Below are positions 8,739 through 17,436 of a DNA stretch of 64,000 nt, piece after piece; position 1 is the first letter of the stretch, and each line of letters opens with the position of its first letter. The translations under genes and the position numbers were made by a program. Source of the stretch: Jeotgalibaca caeni (GTDB lineage Bacteria; Bacillota; Bacilli; Lactobacillales; Aerococcaceae); the NCBI RefSeq assembly GCF_028863945.1, contig NZ_JARBEA010000004.1:17240-81239 (forward strand). Reading direction: 5' to 3'. A model generated the notes under the pieces. It worked only from the letters and a program-made list of their open reading frames with translations. It searched no databases and was not told the DNA's origin.

Positions 8739-8949
8739 TTTGAGTTTTGAAGATGCAATGAAGCAATTAGAAGCGATTGTAACAAAATTAGAGTCTGGAG
8801 ATGTACCTCTAGAGGATGCCTTACAGCAATTCCAACAAGGGATGCAGTTGAGCAAGTATTGTCAAGATACGCTCAACAATGCAGAACGAACCTTAACCAA
8901 GATGATTGCACCTGACGGATCTGTACAAGATTTCGAAACGGAAGAATAG
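8716..8949 (+). CDS. xseB: Exodeoxyribonuclease VII small subunit
   Basis: Small helical subunit, 77 aa, with the family pattern LSFEDAMKQLEAIVTKLESGDVPLEDAL and a second helix ending in CQDTLNNAER. Several copies bind the coiled coil of XseA. AAGGAG lies inside xseA, 8 bases before the ATG. The gene ends 13 bases before ispA. Confidence 0.95.
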   Translation: MAEMNVTDLSFEDAMKQLEAIVTKLESGDVPLEDALQQFQQGMQLSKYCQDTLNNAERTLTKMIAPDGSVQDFETEE

Positions 8950-8962
8950 GAGGGTGATTCGA

Positions 8963-9877
8963 ATGTCAAATAACTACGAACCCACGCTGCCTATGGATGT
9001 TTTTGAACGATATTTAACAGAAGCGTTGCAGATTTATGCACCAGCCTCGCCAACGCTACGCAATGCTATGGAATATTCGGTAAGTACAGGAGGAAAACGA
9101 TTCCGTCCGATGCTTCTCTTGACGACCGCATTGTTTGGAAAAGGAAATGTAGAAGACGCCTTTCCAGCTGCAGCGGCCTTAGAGTGGATTCACACCTACT
9201 CCTTGATCCATGATGATTTACCTGCGATGGATGATGATGACTTTCGTCGTGGCAAGCCAACCACTCACAAACAATTCAATGAAGCAGTGGCAATCCTGGC
9301 AGGGGATGCTTTATTGACTGCTGCTTTCACGATGATTCTTAATCAAGAATCCATTTCTTATGAAAAACGAGTCTTGCTTGCTAAAGCTTTGGGAGAAGCG
9401 GCAGGTCCAAATGGAATGGTAGCAGGCCAGATGAATGATATAGAAGGTGAAGAAAAAGAGCTATCACTGGAACAGTTAGCTGCCATTCACCAAAAGAAAA
9501 CTGGTGAGCTCATTGAGTACGCATTATATGCAGGATGCCTACTAGCAGATGTTCCAGTAAATGCGACAACTTCCTTGAGAAGTTACGGAAAGCATCTCGG
9601 GTTGGCGTATCAGATTCATAATGACTTAAAAGATGTGTTGCTTGATACAGACGACTCTGGAAAAGAAGCAGGTCGCGATCAAGTGCTGGGTAAAAATACC
9701 TATCCTTCTTTATTAGGAGTATCGGGTGCAGCAGAGCGTTTAGAAACAGAAATTCAAGCAGCAGAGAACGAACTTGAAAAAATTCGTCTAGGCGCTGATG
9801 CCGCTGTTGTAAATGTCGAATACTTAGACGTTCTACACCAATTATTAGAATATGTAAAAATTGATTCGGGAGTTTAG
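8963..9877 (+). CDS. ispA: Farnesyl diphosphate synthase IspA
   Basis: Trans-prenyltransferase that makes geranyl/farnesyl diphosphate from IPP and DMAPP, feeding undecaprenyl phosphate synthesis. The start is the ATG at 8963 after GGAGGG (304 aa); an open frame extends upstream into xseB but lacks a ribosome binding site. Family marks: GGKRFRPML, first aspartate-rich motif HDDLPAMDDDDFRRG, KTGELIEYAL and QIHNDLKDV. The second aspartate-rich motif, normally DDxxD, here reads NDxxD (Asn at about residue 220), an unusual change. dxs, next to ispA in Bacillus, is absent, which agrees with a mevalonate-type IPP supply in Lactobacillales. Confidence 0.93.
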   Translation: MSNNYEPTLPMDVFERYLTEALQIYAPASPTLRNAMEYSVSTGGKRFRPMLLLTTALFGKGNVEDAFPAAAALEWIHTYSLIHDDLPAMDDDDFRRGKPTTHKQFNEAVAILAGDALLTAAFTMILNQESISYEKRVLLAKALGEAAGPNGMVAGQMNDIEGEEKELSLEQLAAIHQKKTGELIEYALYAGCLLADVPVNATTSLRSYGKHLGLAYQIHNDLKDVLLDTDDSGKEAGRDQVLGKNTYPSLLGVSGAAERLETEIQAAENELEKIRLGADAAVVNVEYLDVLHQLLEYVKIDSGV

Positions 9878-9880
9878 CAC

Positions 9881-10717
9881 ATGCAAAAAGAGAGAATTGA
9901 CTTACTCGTTGTCCAACAAGGATTAGCAGATTCCCGTGAAAAAGCCAAGCGCATGGTAATGGCCGGGCAAATATATGATGAAAAAAACCAACGTTATGAC
10001 AAGCCGGGAGAGAAAATCCCTTTAGAAACGCAACTACATGTGAAAGGGGAAACCTTGAAGTATGTCAGTAGAGGTGGTTTGAAGCTGGAAAAGGCCTTAG
10101 AAGAATTCCAGATTTCACTTGATGGGAAAGTTGTGTTGGATATCGGTTCTTCTACTGGCGGCTTTACAGACGTATCCTTACAGAGTGGAGCAGCATTATG
10201 CTACGCTTTGGATGTAGGAACCAATCAACTGGATTGGAAGTTGCGGAGTGATGACCGTGTAGTAGTTATGGAGCAAGTAAACTTCCGTTACAGCAAACCA
10301 ACAGACTTTACAATGGGGCAGCCTCAATTTGCCTGTATGGATGTATCTTTTATCTCCTTGAAATTAATCTGGCCTGTATTAAAGGAGATTTTGGCAGAAG
10401 GCGGAGAAGCGGTGGCATTGATCAAACCACAGTTTGAAGCCGGTAAGGCAAAAGTTGGGAAAAAAGGAATCGTATCCGATCCTAAAGTACATGCAGAAGT
10501 ATTAGAAGAGATGCTGACCTTTGCTATCAGTATTGGATTTGATGTGAAGGCCCTTAACTTCTCACCCATTACAGGCGGTACAGGAAATATTGAATTTTTA
10601 GTTCATTTGCATTCGACTCAGAAAGAGTTGGGAGAAATGAATCCATCTGTATCCATTCATGCTGTAATACAAGAAGCACATGCTCATCTTAAAAATAAAG
10701 CCATCCATCTTTCCTAA
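9881..10717 (+). CDS. tlyA: TlyA-family rRNA 2'-O-methyltransferase
   Basis: RNA methyltransferase with an N-terminal S4 RNA-binding domain (about residues 3-65, RIDLLVVQQGLADSREKAKR) and an FtsJ/RrmJ-type SAM domain. The SAM motif is VVLDIGSSTGGFTDVSLQSG, with KPQFEAGK further on. Mycobacterial TlyA methylates 16S and 23S rRNA at cytidines; the Bacillus homologue is YqxC. Length 278 aa is usual. It starts 4 bases after ispA. The neighbour argR/ahrC, found between this gene and recN in Bacillus, is missing here. Confidence 0.92.
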   Translation: MQKERIDLLVVQQGLADSREKAKRMVMAGQIYDEKNQRYDKPGEKIPLETQLHVKGETLKYVSRGGLKLEKALEEFQISLDGKVVLDIGSSTGGFTDVSLQSGAALCYALDVGTNQLDWKLRSDDRVVVMEQVNFRYSKPTDFTMGQPQFACMDVSFISLKLIWPVLKEILAEGGEAVALIKPQFEAGKAKVGKKGIVSDPKVHAEVLEEMLTFAISIGFDVKALNFSPITGGTGNIEFLVHLHSTQKELGEMNPSVSIHAVIQEAHAHLKNKAIHLS

Positions 10718-10751
10718 AATGGGCACCTAGTTGAATAAAGGAGACAAGACT

Positions 10752-12440
10752 ATGCTTCAAGAAATTTCCATTAAAAACTTCGCCATTATTGATCAACTTC
10801 AAATCAGCTTTGAAGACGGAATGACAGTCTTGACTGGGGAAACAGGAGCTGGTAAATCCATTATTATTGATGCGGTTGGTTTGCTAGCCGGCGGAAGAGG
10901 CTCAAGTGACTTAATTCGTCACGGTGAAAACAAAACGACCTTACAAGGCCTTTTTACCATGCCTTCTTCCAAACGGCTGCTTGACCTGCTAGAAGAATAT
11001 GGAATCGAAGCAGAAGATGGACAAATGATTCTGCAAAGAGAGTTATCACGAAATGGGAAAAATGTAGCGCGAGTGAATGGCAATATTGTTACCGTGTCCG
11101 TACTTCGTGAGATTGCCAGTCACTTAATTGATATTCATGGTCAAAATGAACATCAAGAGCTGATGGATCCATTGAAACATCTAACGTTATTGGATCGTTT
11201 TGCAGATGAGCAGTTGACATCACTGCTTGATGAATATCGAGAACATTATCAGCGTTACTTGCAGGTTCGAAGAGAACGAAATGAACTGCAATCAGATGAA
11301 CAACAAAATATTCAGCGGATTGATTTATTAAATTTTCAAATCAATGAAATCGAGCAAGCCAATCTGGATGATGATAACGAAGAAGATGAATTGACAGAGG
11401 AACGTAATTTACTTGTAAACTATCAACGCATTTTACAAGGATTGACCACCGCATACCAATATTTACAGGGTGAAGAAGGAAATGCATTGGATCAAATTGG
11501 GGTTGCGATGGAGTCACTCGATAAAATTCAAGGGTTCAATGCACATTATGCAGCCTTTTACACAAGTGTATCGGAAGCATATTATCAGTTACAAGATAGT
11601 GCCTCTTCGGTTCGTGATGAGATTGACGACTTGAGTTATGATGAGAGTCGGCTAAATGAAATCGAGTTGCGTTTGGAAATGATCAAACAGCTGAAGCGTA
11701 AATATGGCAGTTCCATTGTAGAGATAAAAGCTTACTATGAGAAAATTACGCATGAACTTGATCGGATTTCCAATAAAGAGAGCTATTTAGAAAACCTTAC
11801 AAAGGCTTATCAGAAGGAAAGAGACACCTTAATCCGAATCGGAAAGTCTCTTACTGCGCAACGAAAAGAAACAGCACAAAAGTTAGAACAAGAAATCCAT
11901 CAGCAGTTGCGGGAATTATATATGGAAAAAGCGCGGTTCCAAGTGTTCTTTCATTCAGAAAATGAAGTGCAAATTCATCCGGATGGACTGGATTCACTCG
12001 AGTTTTATATTTCTACGAATGTTGGTGAACCGTTTAAACCGCTTGCTCGAGTAGCCAGTGGCGGTGAATTGTCACGGATGATGCTGGCATTGAAAACAAT
12101 CTTTACTCAAAACCAAGGAATTACCAGTATTATATTCGATGAAGTAGACACGGGGGTAAGTGGGCGCGTAGCTCAAGCGATTGCCAATAAAATCCATGCA
12201 GTATCCAGTCATTCGCAAGTGCTCTGCATCAGTCATCTTCCGCAAGTTGCTGCTATGGCGGACCATCATTTCTATATCGAGAAAGAAGTCGTCAACGATC
12301 GTACCACAACACACGTGGACAAAATTACAGATCACAAACGAATCAATGAAATCGCCCGGATGCTAGCAGGTACAGATATCACGGAATTATCCTTGGCGCA
12401 TGCCCATGAATTGTTGGATTTAGCTGAAAAAGCAAAGTAA
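10752..12440 (+). CDS. recN: DNA repair protein RecN
   Basis: SMC-like ATPase acting early in double-strand break repair. The start is the ATG at 10752 behind AAGGAG (562 aa); a TTG at 10731 is upstream of that site. The N-terminal half-nucleotidase has Walker A GETGAGKS, then a long coiled coil (about residues 150-370), and the C-terminal half has the signature VASGGELSRMMLALK and Walker B IIFDEVDTGVSGR, with ISHLPQVAAMADHH at the end. The stop codon is followed at once by the GDPD gene. Confidence 0.97.
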   Translation: MLQEISIKNFAIIDQLQISFEDGMTVLTGETGAGKSIIIDAVGLLAGGRGSSDLIRHGENKTTLQGLFTMPSSKRLLDLLEEYGIEAEDGQMILQRELSRNGKNVARVNGNIVTVSVLREIASHLIDIHGQNEHQELMDPLKHLTLLDRFADEQLTSLLDEYREHYQRYLQVRRERNELQSDEQQNIQRIDLLNFQINEIEQANLDDDNEEDELTEERNLLVNYQRILQGLTTAYQYLQGEEGNALDQIGVAMESLDKIQGFNAHYAAFYTSVSEAYYQLQDSASSVRDEIDDLSYDESRLNEIELRLEMIKQLKRKYGSSIVEIKAYYEKITHELDRISNKESYLENLTKAYQKERDTLIRIGKSLTAQRKETAQKLEQEIHQQLRELYMEKARFQVFFHSENEVQIHPDGLDSLEFYISTNVGEPFKPLARVASGGELSRMMLALKTIFTQNQGITSIIFDEVDTGVSGRVAQAIANKIHAVSSHSQVLCISHLPQVAAMADHHFYIEKEVVNDRTTTHVDKITDHKRINEIARMLAGTDITELSLAHAHELLDLAEKAK

Positions 12441-12456
12441 AGGATTTGATTTTCTG

Positions 12457-13194
12457 ATTACAAAAATAGTAGCCCATCGTGGCAGTAAAGGAACTGCTCC
12501 AGAAAACACTATTGCTGCTTTTAAGGAAGCTCTGCGGGTAGGAAGTGATGGAATTGAACTGGATGTCCACCTTTCAAAAGATGGCATTCCCGTGGTGATT
12601 CACGACGAATCGATTAACCGGACAACAAATGGGAAGGGTTATGTCAAAGACTTGACTGTAGCAGAGTTGCAACAATACGACGCTGGCAGTTGGTTCCATA
12701 CCCGTTTCTCAGGGGAGAAAATCCCTACCTTGGAAGAAGTGATGGAGGTTCTGATCGAACATGACTTTGAGGGAATGTTGAATATCGAGCTGAAGACAGA
12801 TCAAATTCCTTATTTAGGAATTGAAAGAATCGTTCTCGATTTGGTTCGTTCCTACCAACCACGCTTTACGACTATTTATTCCAGTTTTAATTACGAAACA
12901 ATGGAACGCTTGACGAAACTGGACCGACGCGCAGAATTTGCTCTTCTTTTTAGTGAAAAGGGTAAAAATTTGACGAAATTGCCAAGTGGAAGGGTAGTGA
13001 AAGCGTGGCATCCTCGCCATACGCTGTTACCCTATCTCCTTTCAACGAAGTCCGTAACAATCCCCATTCGCGTATGGACTGTGAACCGCCGCTTACACAT
13101 GGCATATTGTTTTGTAAATAAGGTAGATACAATCATTACCGACTTTCCCGAAAAAGCATTGAAAGTTAGGAAGTTGTTGCAACGTGAAAAATAA
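12457..13194 (+). CDS. Glycerophosphodiester phosphodiesterase family protein with non-AUG start
   Basis: Cytoplasmic GDPD-family enzyme expected to hydrolyse glycerophosphodiesters to glycerol-3-phosphate. The catalytic core is HRGSKGTAPENT, GIELDVHLSKDG and IHDESINRTTNGKG, with IELKTD later. The frame is open from within recN, but there is no ATG, GTG or TTG before the essential HRG motif. The best starts are ATT at 12457 (reading M-T-K-I-V-A-H-R-G) or CTG at 12454, the latter 9 bases after AAAGGA. The first ordinary in-frame starts lie well inside (for example GTG at 12592) and would remove His, Glu and Asp of the active site. Alternatives are a frameshift at the 5' end or a sequence error. 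Overlaps miaA by 11 bases. Confidence 0.8.
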   Translation: MTKIVAHRGSKGTAPENTIAAFKEALRVGSDGIELDVHLSKDGIPVVIHDESINRTTNGKGYVKDLTVAELQQYDAGSWFHTRFSGEKIPTLEEVMEVLIEHDFEGMLNIELKTDQIPYLGIERIVLDLVRSYQPRFTTIYSSFNYETMERLTKLDRRAEFALLFSEKGKNLTKLPSGRVVKAWHPRHTLLPYLLSTKSVTIPIRVWTVNRRLHMAYCFVNKVDTIITDFPEKALKVRKLLQREK

Positions 13195-14122
13195 AGTACT
13201 AGTCATTATGGGCCCAACGGCAGTTGGAAAAACTGCCTTAGGGATCCAGCTAGCAAAGAAGTACAATGGTGAAGTGATAAACGGCGATTCACTTCAAGTT
13301 TATCGAAAACTAGACATTGGGACTGCTAAAGTCACGGAGGAAGAGATGAATGGTGTACCTCACCATTTAATCGACATTGTCGATATGACAGAGCCCTTTA
13401 CAGCCAGTGACTTTAAGGTGGCCGCAGAACAAGTAATAGAGGGTATTCAGAAGCGGAATAAACTTCCGATTCTGGTAGGCGGATCAGGATTGTATATTCA
13501 AGGACTGTTAGAGAATATGCAATTTGGTAATACAGGAGAAGATGTTGCCTACCGACAACAATTAGAAGCCGAGTTGGTAGCTACTGGATCAAAGGAGCTA
13601 TGGGAAAAGCTTGCTGCAATTGATTCAAAGGCTGCTGCAAATATCCATCCTAACAATTCTAGGCGTGTGATTCGAGCTCTAGAAGCTATTCACGTCAGTG
13701 GTACCAAATTTTCTGAACAAGAAGTCATTAGGGATGAACAGAAGTATGACTCGTTACTAATTGCCTTGGACAGTGACCGAACCTTGCTCTATGACCGTAT
13801 CAATCAGCGGGTAGACCACATGGTGGAAGCAGGACTCATTGAAGAAGCGCGTATGCTTTATGAGGAACCAAAGGGATTAGAGAGCCAAGCTATCAAAGGA
13901 ATTGGTTACAAAGAATGGATTCCCTATTTCGAGGGAAATCAGTCACGTGAAGAAGTCATCGAACAAATCAAACAGAATTCAAGACGTTACGCCAAACGCC
14001 AACTCACTTGGTTCCGTAACCGAATGAAAGATGTCCATTGGTTTGATAGTAAAGAAATAGATTATTTAGCAAACGTTGAAAAAGTAGTCGATTCCTTTTT
14101 CGAGAAAGACCAAACAAAGTAA
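13184..14122 (+). CDS. miaA: tRNA dimethylallyltransferase MiaA
   Basis: Transfers dimethylallyl from DMAPP to A37 of tRNAs that read UNN codons, the first step of ms2i6A. 312 aa with Walker-like GPTAVGKTALG at the N-terminus, INGDSLQVYRKLDIGTAK, PHHLIDIVD and GGSGLYIQGLL, then the tRNA-binding insertion and IKGIGYKE. The GTG start lies inside the end of the GDPD gene, so translation of the two is coupled. hflX follows after 13 bases, a linkage also known from other bacteria (miaA-hfq-hflX in Proteobacteria, without hfq here). Confidence 0.97.
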   Translation: MKNKVLVIMGPTAVGKTALGIQLAKKYNGEVINGDSLQVYRKLDIGTAKVTEEEMNGVPHHLIDIVDMTEPFTASDFKVAAEQVIEGIQKRNKLPILVGGSGLYIQGLLENMQFGNTGEDVAYRQQLEAELVATGSKELWEKLAAIDSKAAANIHPNNSRRVIRALEAIHVSGTKFSEQEVIRDEQKYDSLLIALDSDRTLLYDRINQRVDHMVEAGLIEEARMLYEEPKGLESQAIKGIGYKEWIPYFEGNQSREEVIEQIKQNSRRYAKRQLTWFRNRMKDVHWFDSKEIDYLANVEKVVDSFFEKDQTK

Positions 14123-14135
14123 AGGTGGTGGCATC

Positions 14136-15398
14136 ATGGAAACAAGTACAGAACAAGAAAAAGTAATCCTTGTAAGCGTGCAAACGAATCAATCGGATGA
14201 TCTCTTTACATACGAGTTAGAAGAACTAGAGCGCTTAGTGGATACTGCTAAAGGAAAAGTAATTGCCACATTAACTCAGAAAAAGTCTGACCACGATTCC
14301 CGGACCATTATTGGAAAAGGGAAATTAGAGGAACTCGGGCATTTAGTAGAGGAATTACAACCGCAGACGATTATTTTTGCTCAAGAATTGTCACCACGTC
14401 ATATGCGTAATATTCAAGAAGTAATTGATTGTAAAATTATCGACCGCATTCAATTGATTCTTGATATCTTTGCAATGCGGGCGACGAGTAAAGAAGGGAA
14501 GTTGCAGGTTTCTCTTGCTCAACTGAATTATCTGTTGCCACGTTTGACCGGTCAAGGGATTAATATGTCACGGCTTGGAGCCGGAATTGGTACAAGAGGT
14601 CCAGGGGAAACAAAATTGGAAACAGATCGTCGTCACATTAACCGCCAAATTACAGAAATTAAGAAGAGTTTGGCTGAATTGGAATTACACCGTCAACGTT
14701 CTCGTGAGAAGCGTGGAGCGAGCGGTATCTTCCAAATTGGGTTAATCGGATATACGAATGCAGGGAAGTCTACACTCTTGAATCGTTTGACAGATGCAGA
14801 AACGTTTGAAGAAAACTTGCTTTTTGCTACATTAGATCCTTTAACTCGGAAGATGAACTTCCCTAATCAATTTCAAGCAACTTTGACCGATACCGTTGGA
14901 TTTGTGCAGAATCTTCCTACCCAGCTCATTCATGCGTTCCATTCGACGCTAGAGGAGAGTAGAGGGATGGATCTGTTCTTGCACGTAGTCGATTGTTCGC
15001 AAGAATTCTACGTTGAACAAGAAAACACCGTCATCGATTTAATTAAGGACTTAGAGATGGTAGAGACACCGGTTCTAACAATCTATAATAAAAAAGATCA
15101 GATGCATCCGTCTTTCCACCCTCGTTTGCATCCACACATTGTGGTTTCTGCACTGGATTCAAATGACGTGGATCAGCTGATTGCGTTTATGTGGGAAGAA
15201 ATTAAAAAAATTCTTTTACCTTTTGAATGGCGCGTAGATGCCCAAAATGGAAATCTTCTCAGCCAATTGCAACGGGAAACCTTCGTAGAAACACTGACAT
15301 TCTTGGAGGAAGAAGGTTGCTATCTAGTAAAAGGGTTTGTAAAGAGTAATTCGAAATGGTTAGGAGTATTTAAAGAGAATGAGTCAAACAACGAATAA
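14136..15398 (+). CDS. hflX: Ribosome-splitting GTPase HflX
   Basis: OBG-HflX family GTPase that binds the 50S subunit and splits or rescues stalled ribosomes. An N-terminal domain (about residues 1-115) is followed by a helical linker with GTRGPGETKLETDRR, then the G domain: G1 GYTNAGKSTLLN, G2 in FATLDPLTR, G3 DTVGFV and G4 YNKKD. 420 aa. AAAGGTGG lies upstream of the ATG. The 3' end overlaps the next gene by 20 bases. Confidence 0.96.
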   Translation: METSTEQEKVILVSVQTNQSDDLFTYELEELERLVDTAKGKVIATLTQKKSDHDSRTIIGKGKLEELGHLVEELQPQTIIFAQELSPRHMRNIQEVIDCKIIDRIQLILDIFAMRATSKEGKLQVSLAQLNYLLPRLTGQGINMSRLGAGIGTRGPGETKLETDRRHINRQITEIKKSLAELELHRQRSREKRGASGIFQIGLIGYTNAGKSTLLNRLTDAETFEENLLFATLDPLTRKMNFPNQFQATLTDTVGFVQNLPTQLIHAFHSTLEESRGMDLFLHVVDCSQEFYVEQENTVIDLIKDLEMVETPVLTIYNKKDQMHPSFHPRLHPHIVVSALDSNDVDQLIAFMWEEIKKILLPFEWRVDAQNGNLLSQLQRETFVETLTFLEEEGCYLVKGFVKSNSKWLGVFKENESNNE

Positions 15399-16620
15399 CA
15401 TGGAACAAATTGTTGAAAAAGTAGAAGAACAAATCCAGCCAGTCCTAAAAGAAATTCAAAAAAAAGTTCGTTTTAATCAAAAAAAGGTTCTGGATGGTTT
15501 CCGTAAATGTAACGTGAGTGATTTTCACTTCACACCAAGTACGGGATATGGATATGGTGATAGCGGACGAGATACCTTGGAAGAGCTGTACGCAGAAGTA
15601 TTTCAAGGAGAAGCGGCTTTAGTACGTCCTCAGATTATCTCAGGCACGCATGCGATTGCGACGGCCCTTTTAGGAGTCTTACGCCCTGGTGATGACCTAT
15701 TGTATATTACGGGCCAGCCGTACGATACTTTGCTTGATATTGTTGGAGTTACCGGAAACGGAATTGGATCATTAAAAGAATTCCAAATTGGTTATCATCA
15801 CGTTGACTTGTTAGAAGATGGTCGCGTTGATTTCGATGAAGTAAAAGCCAACTTATCAGAACGAACAAAAGTGATTGGTATTCAACGTTCGAGAGGATAT
15901 GCAAACCGTCCGTCATTTACGATTAGCGATATAGAAGAGATGATTGCAACCATTAAGCCGCTTGTGCCAAATGCGATATTCTTTGTCGATAATTGTTACG
16001 GGGAATTTGTTGAAACAAGGGAGCCGCTTGAAGTGGGTGCTGACTTGATTGCTGGTTCGCTGATCAAGAATCCAGGCGGCGGAATCGTAAAAATGGGCGG
16101 CTATATTGTAGGATCAGAAGAGTTGATTGAAAAATGTGCCTACCGACTCACTACGCCGGGAATTGGACGTGAAGCGGGAGCCACCCTGTACAGCTTGTTA
16201 GAGATGTACCAGGGCTTATTTTTGGCTCCTCACGTAGTAGGTGAAGCAGTGAAAGGGGCAGTCTACACAGCAGCCTTATTGGAACACTTCCAGGTTGAAT
16301 CTACTCCTCGTTGGGATGACCCACGTACGGACTTGATTCAAATGGTTGCTCTCCCTTCAAAAGACGAGATGATTGCATTTGCTCAAACGATACAAAAATA
16401 TTCCCCCATTGATTCCAGTGTCTTGCCAATTCCTGCACCTATGCCGGGATATGATGATGATGTCATTATGGCAGCCGGGACGTTTATTCAAGGAGCGAGC
16501 ATTGAACTCTCGGCAGATGGCCCAATTCGTCCGCCATATTTATTATATATTCAAGGTGGGCTTACATACGAACACGTTCAGTTGGCCGTAACAGCAGCAG
16601 TAGAAGAAACTTTTATGTAG
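15379..16620 (+). CDS. ynbB: Methionine gamma-lyase-family PLP protein (YnbB, 'aluminium resistance')
   Basis: PLP-dependent Cys/Met metabolism fold protein of the YnbB family, 413 aa. Visible marks are the phosphate-binding and ring region SGTHAIATALLGVLRPGDDL, the PLP Asp in FFVDNCYGEFVE and the Schiff-base Lys candidate in GSLIKNPGGGIVKMGGY. The 'aluminium resistance' name is historical and the real reaction is unknown. It overlaps hflX by 20 bases. In Bacillus the hflX-ynbB pair is followed by glnRA; here a terminator follows instead. Confidence 0.88.
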   Translation: MSQTTNNMEQIVEKVEEQIQPVLKEIQKKVRFNQKKVLDGFRKCNVSDFHFTPSTGYGYGDSGRDTLEELYAEVFQGEAALVRPQIISGTHAIATALLGVLRPGDDLLYITGQPYDTLLDIVGVTGNGIGSLKEFQIGYHHVDLLEDGRVDFDEVKANLSERTKVIGIQRSRGYANRPSFTISDIEEMIATIKPLVPNAIFFVDNCYGEFVETREPLEVGADLIAGSLIKNPGGGIVKMGGYIVGSEELIEKCAYRLTTPGIGREAGATLYSLLEMYQGLFLAPHVVGEAVKGAVYTAALLEHFQVESTPRWDDPRTDLIQMVALPSKDEMIAFAQTIQKYSPIDSSVLPIPAPMPGYDDDVIMAAGTFIQGASIELSADGPIRPPYLLYIQGGLTYEHVQLAVTAAVEETFM

Positions 16621-16633
16621 TGATTTTCGTAGA

Positions 16634-16685
16634 ACCCCAAGGATGACTGGTATAAACACCGAGCCTTCCTTGGGGTATTATTTGC
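16634..16685 (+). terminator. Terminator after ynbB
   Basis: Perfect 10-bp stem ACCCCAAGGA/TCCTTGGGGT with a 23-base loop, followed by a weak T-rich tract (ATTATTTGCTT). Ends the folD-ynbB run. Confidence 0.7.
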
Positions 16686-16710
16686 TTCCTGACCAAAACG
16701 GGAGCATAAT
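16682..16710 (+). promoter_or_regulatory. Promoter for the DUF969-DUF979-pcp group
   Basis: TTGCTT and CATAAT (5 of 6 matches) are separated by exactly 17 bases, about 40 bases before the DUF969 start and just after the ynbB terminator stem. Confidence 0.55.
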
Positions 16711-16752
16711 CATTTTATTAAAAGAAGAAAGTGAATGAAGGAGTTGGATAAA

Positions 16753-17436
16753 GTGGAATGGATTAAATTAATCGGAATCGCCATTATTGTGGTTGGATTT
16801 TTATTAAAGTTAGATACGATTGCAGTTGTATTGATTGCAGCAGTAGTTACAGGTTTAGTTTCGGGGATTTCTTTTGTGGAAGTATTGGAAATATTGGGGC
16901 AAGCATTTATTGATAATCGATTGGTGACGTTGTTCTTCTTGACCTTGCCGATGATTGGTTTATCCGAGCATTTTGGGCTAAAAGTTCAAGCTACCAACCT
17001 AATTAAAAATCTAAAAGGATTAACATCTGGAAGAATGTTGACTCTCTATCAGTTTATTCGTGAATTAGCAGCCTTCTTCTCCATTCGGGTTCAAGGACAA
17101 ACTCAATTCGTACGTCCGATTGTCGATCCAATGGTTCAAGCAGCCGCAAAGCTGAAGTATGATGAGGTGGATGAAGAGGACAAAGAATTATTGAAAGCTC
17201 AAGCTGCAGCTTCTGAAAATTACGGGAACTTCTTCGCACAAAATACTTTTATTGCAAGTTCAGGAGTATTGTTGATTGCAGGAACAATGGAATCGCTTGG
17301 TTATGATGTCTCTCCAGTTTCAGTTGCACAAGCATCGATTCCGATCGCCCTGATTGCTTTGTTCTTTGCTGCAGTCCAGAATCAATGGACCGACCGCAAG
17401 TTAAGTCGTAAGTACAAGAAAGGGGCTAAAAAATAA
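16753..17436 (+). CDS. DUF969 family membrane protein
   Basis: Integral membrane protein of 227 aa. The GTG at 16753 is preferred because AAGGAG (16738-16743) lies 9 bases upstream; an ATG at 16735 would add six residues but overlaps that site. Hydrophobic stretches are visible near residues 6-45, 60-75 and 165-205, with basic ends. It overlaps DUF979 by one base (TAATG). DUF969 and DUF979 nearly always occur as a pair and often with 5-oxoproline-related genes, so a role in transport of pyroglutamate or a pyroglutamyl compound is likely but unproven. Confidence 0.85.
   Translation: MEWIKLIGIAIIVVGFLLKLDTIAVVLIAAVVTGLVSGISFVEVLEILGQAFIDNRLVTLFFLTLPMIGLSEHFGLKVQATNLIKNLKGLTSGRMLTLYQFIRELAAFFSIRVQGQTQFVRPIVDPMVQAAAKLKYDEVDEEDKELLKAQAAASENYGNFFAQNTFIASSGVLLIAGTMESLGYDVSPVSVAQASIPIALIALFFAAVQNQWTDRKLSRKYKKGAKK

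Noticed and set aside
12592..13194. GDPD read from the GTG at 12592
   Set aside because: This would remove the catalytic HRG and GIELDV motifs, although they are encoded in the same frame directly upstream.
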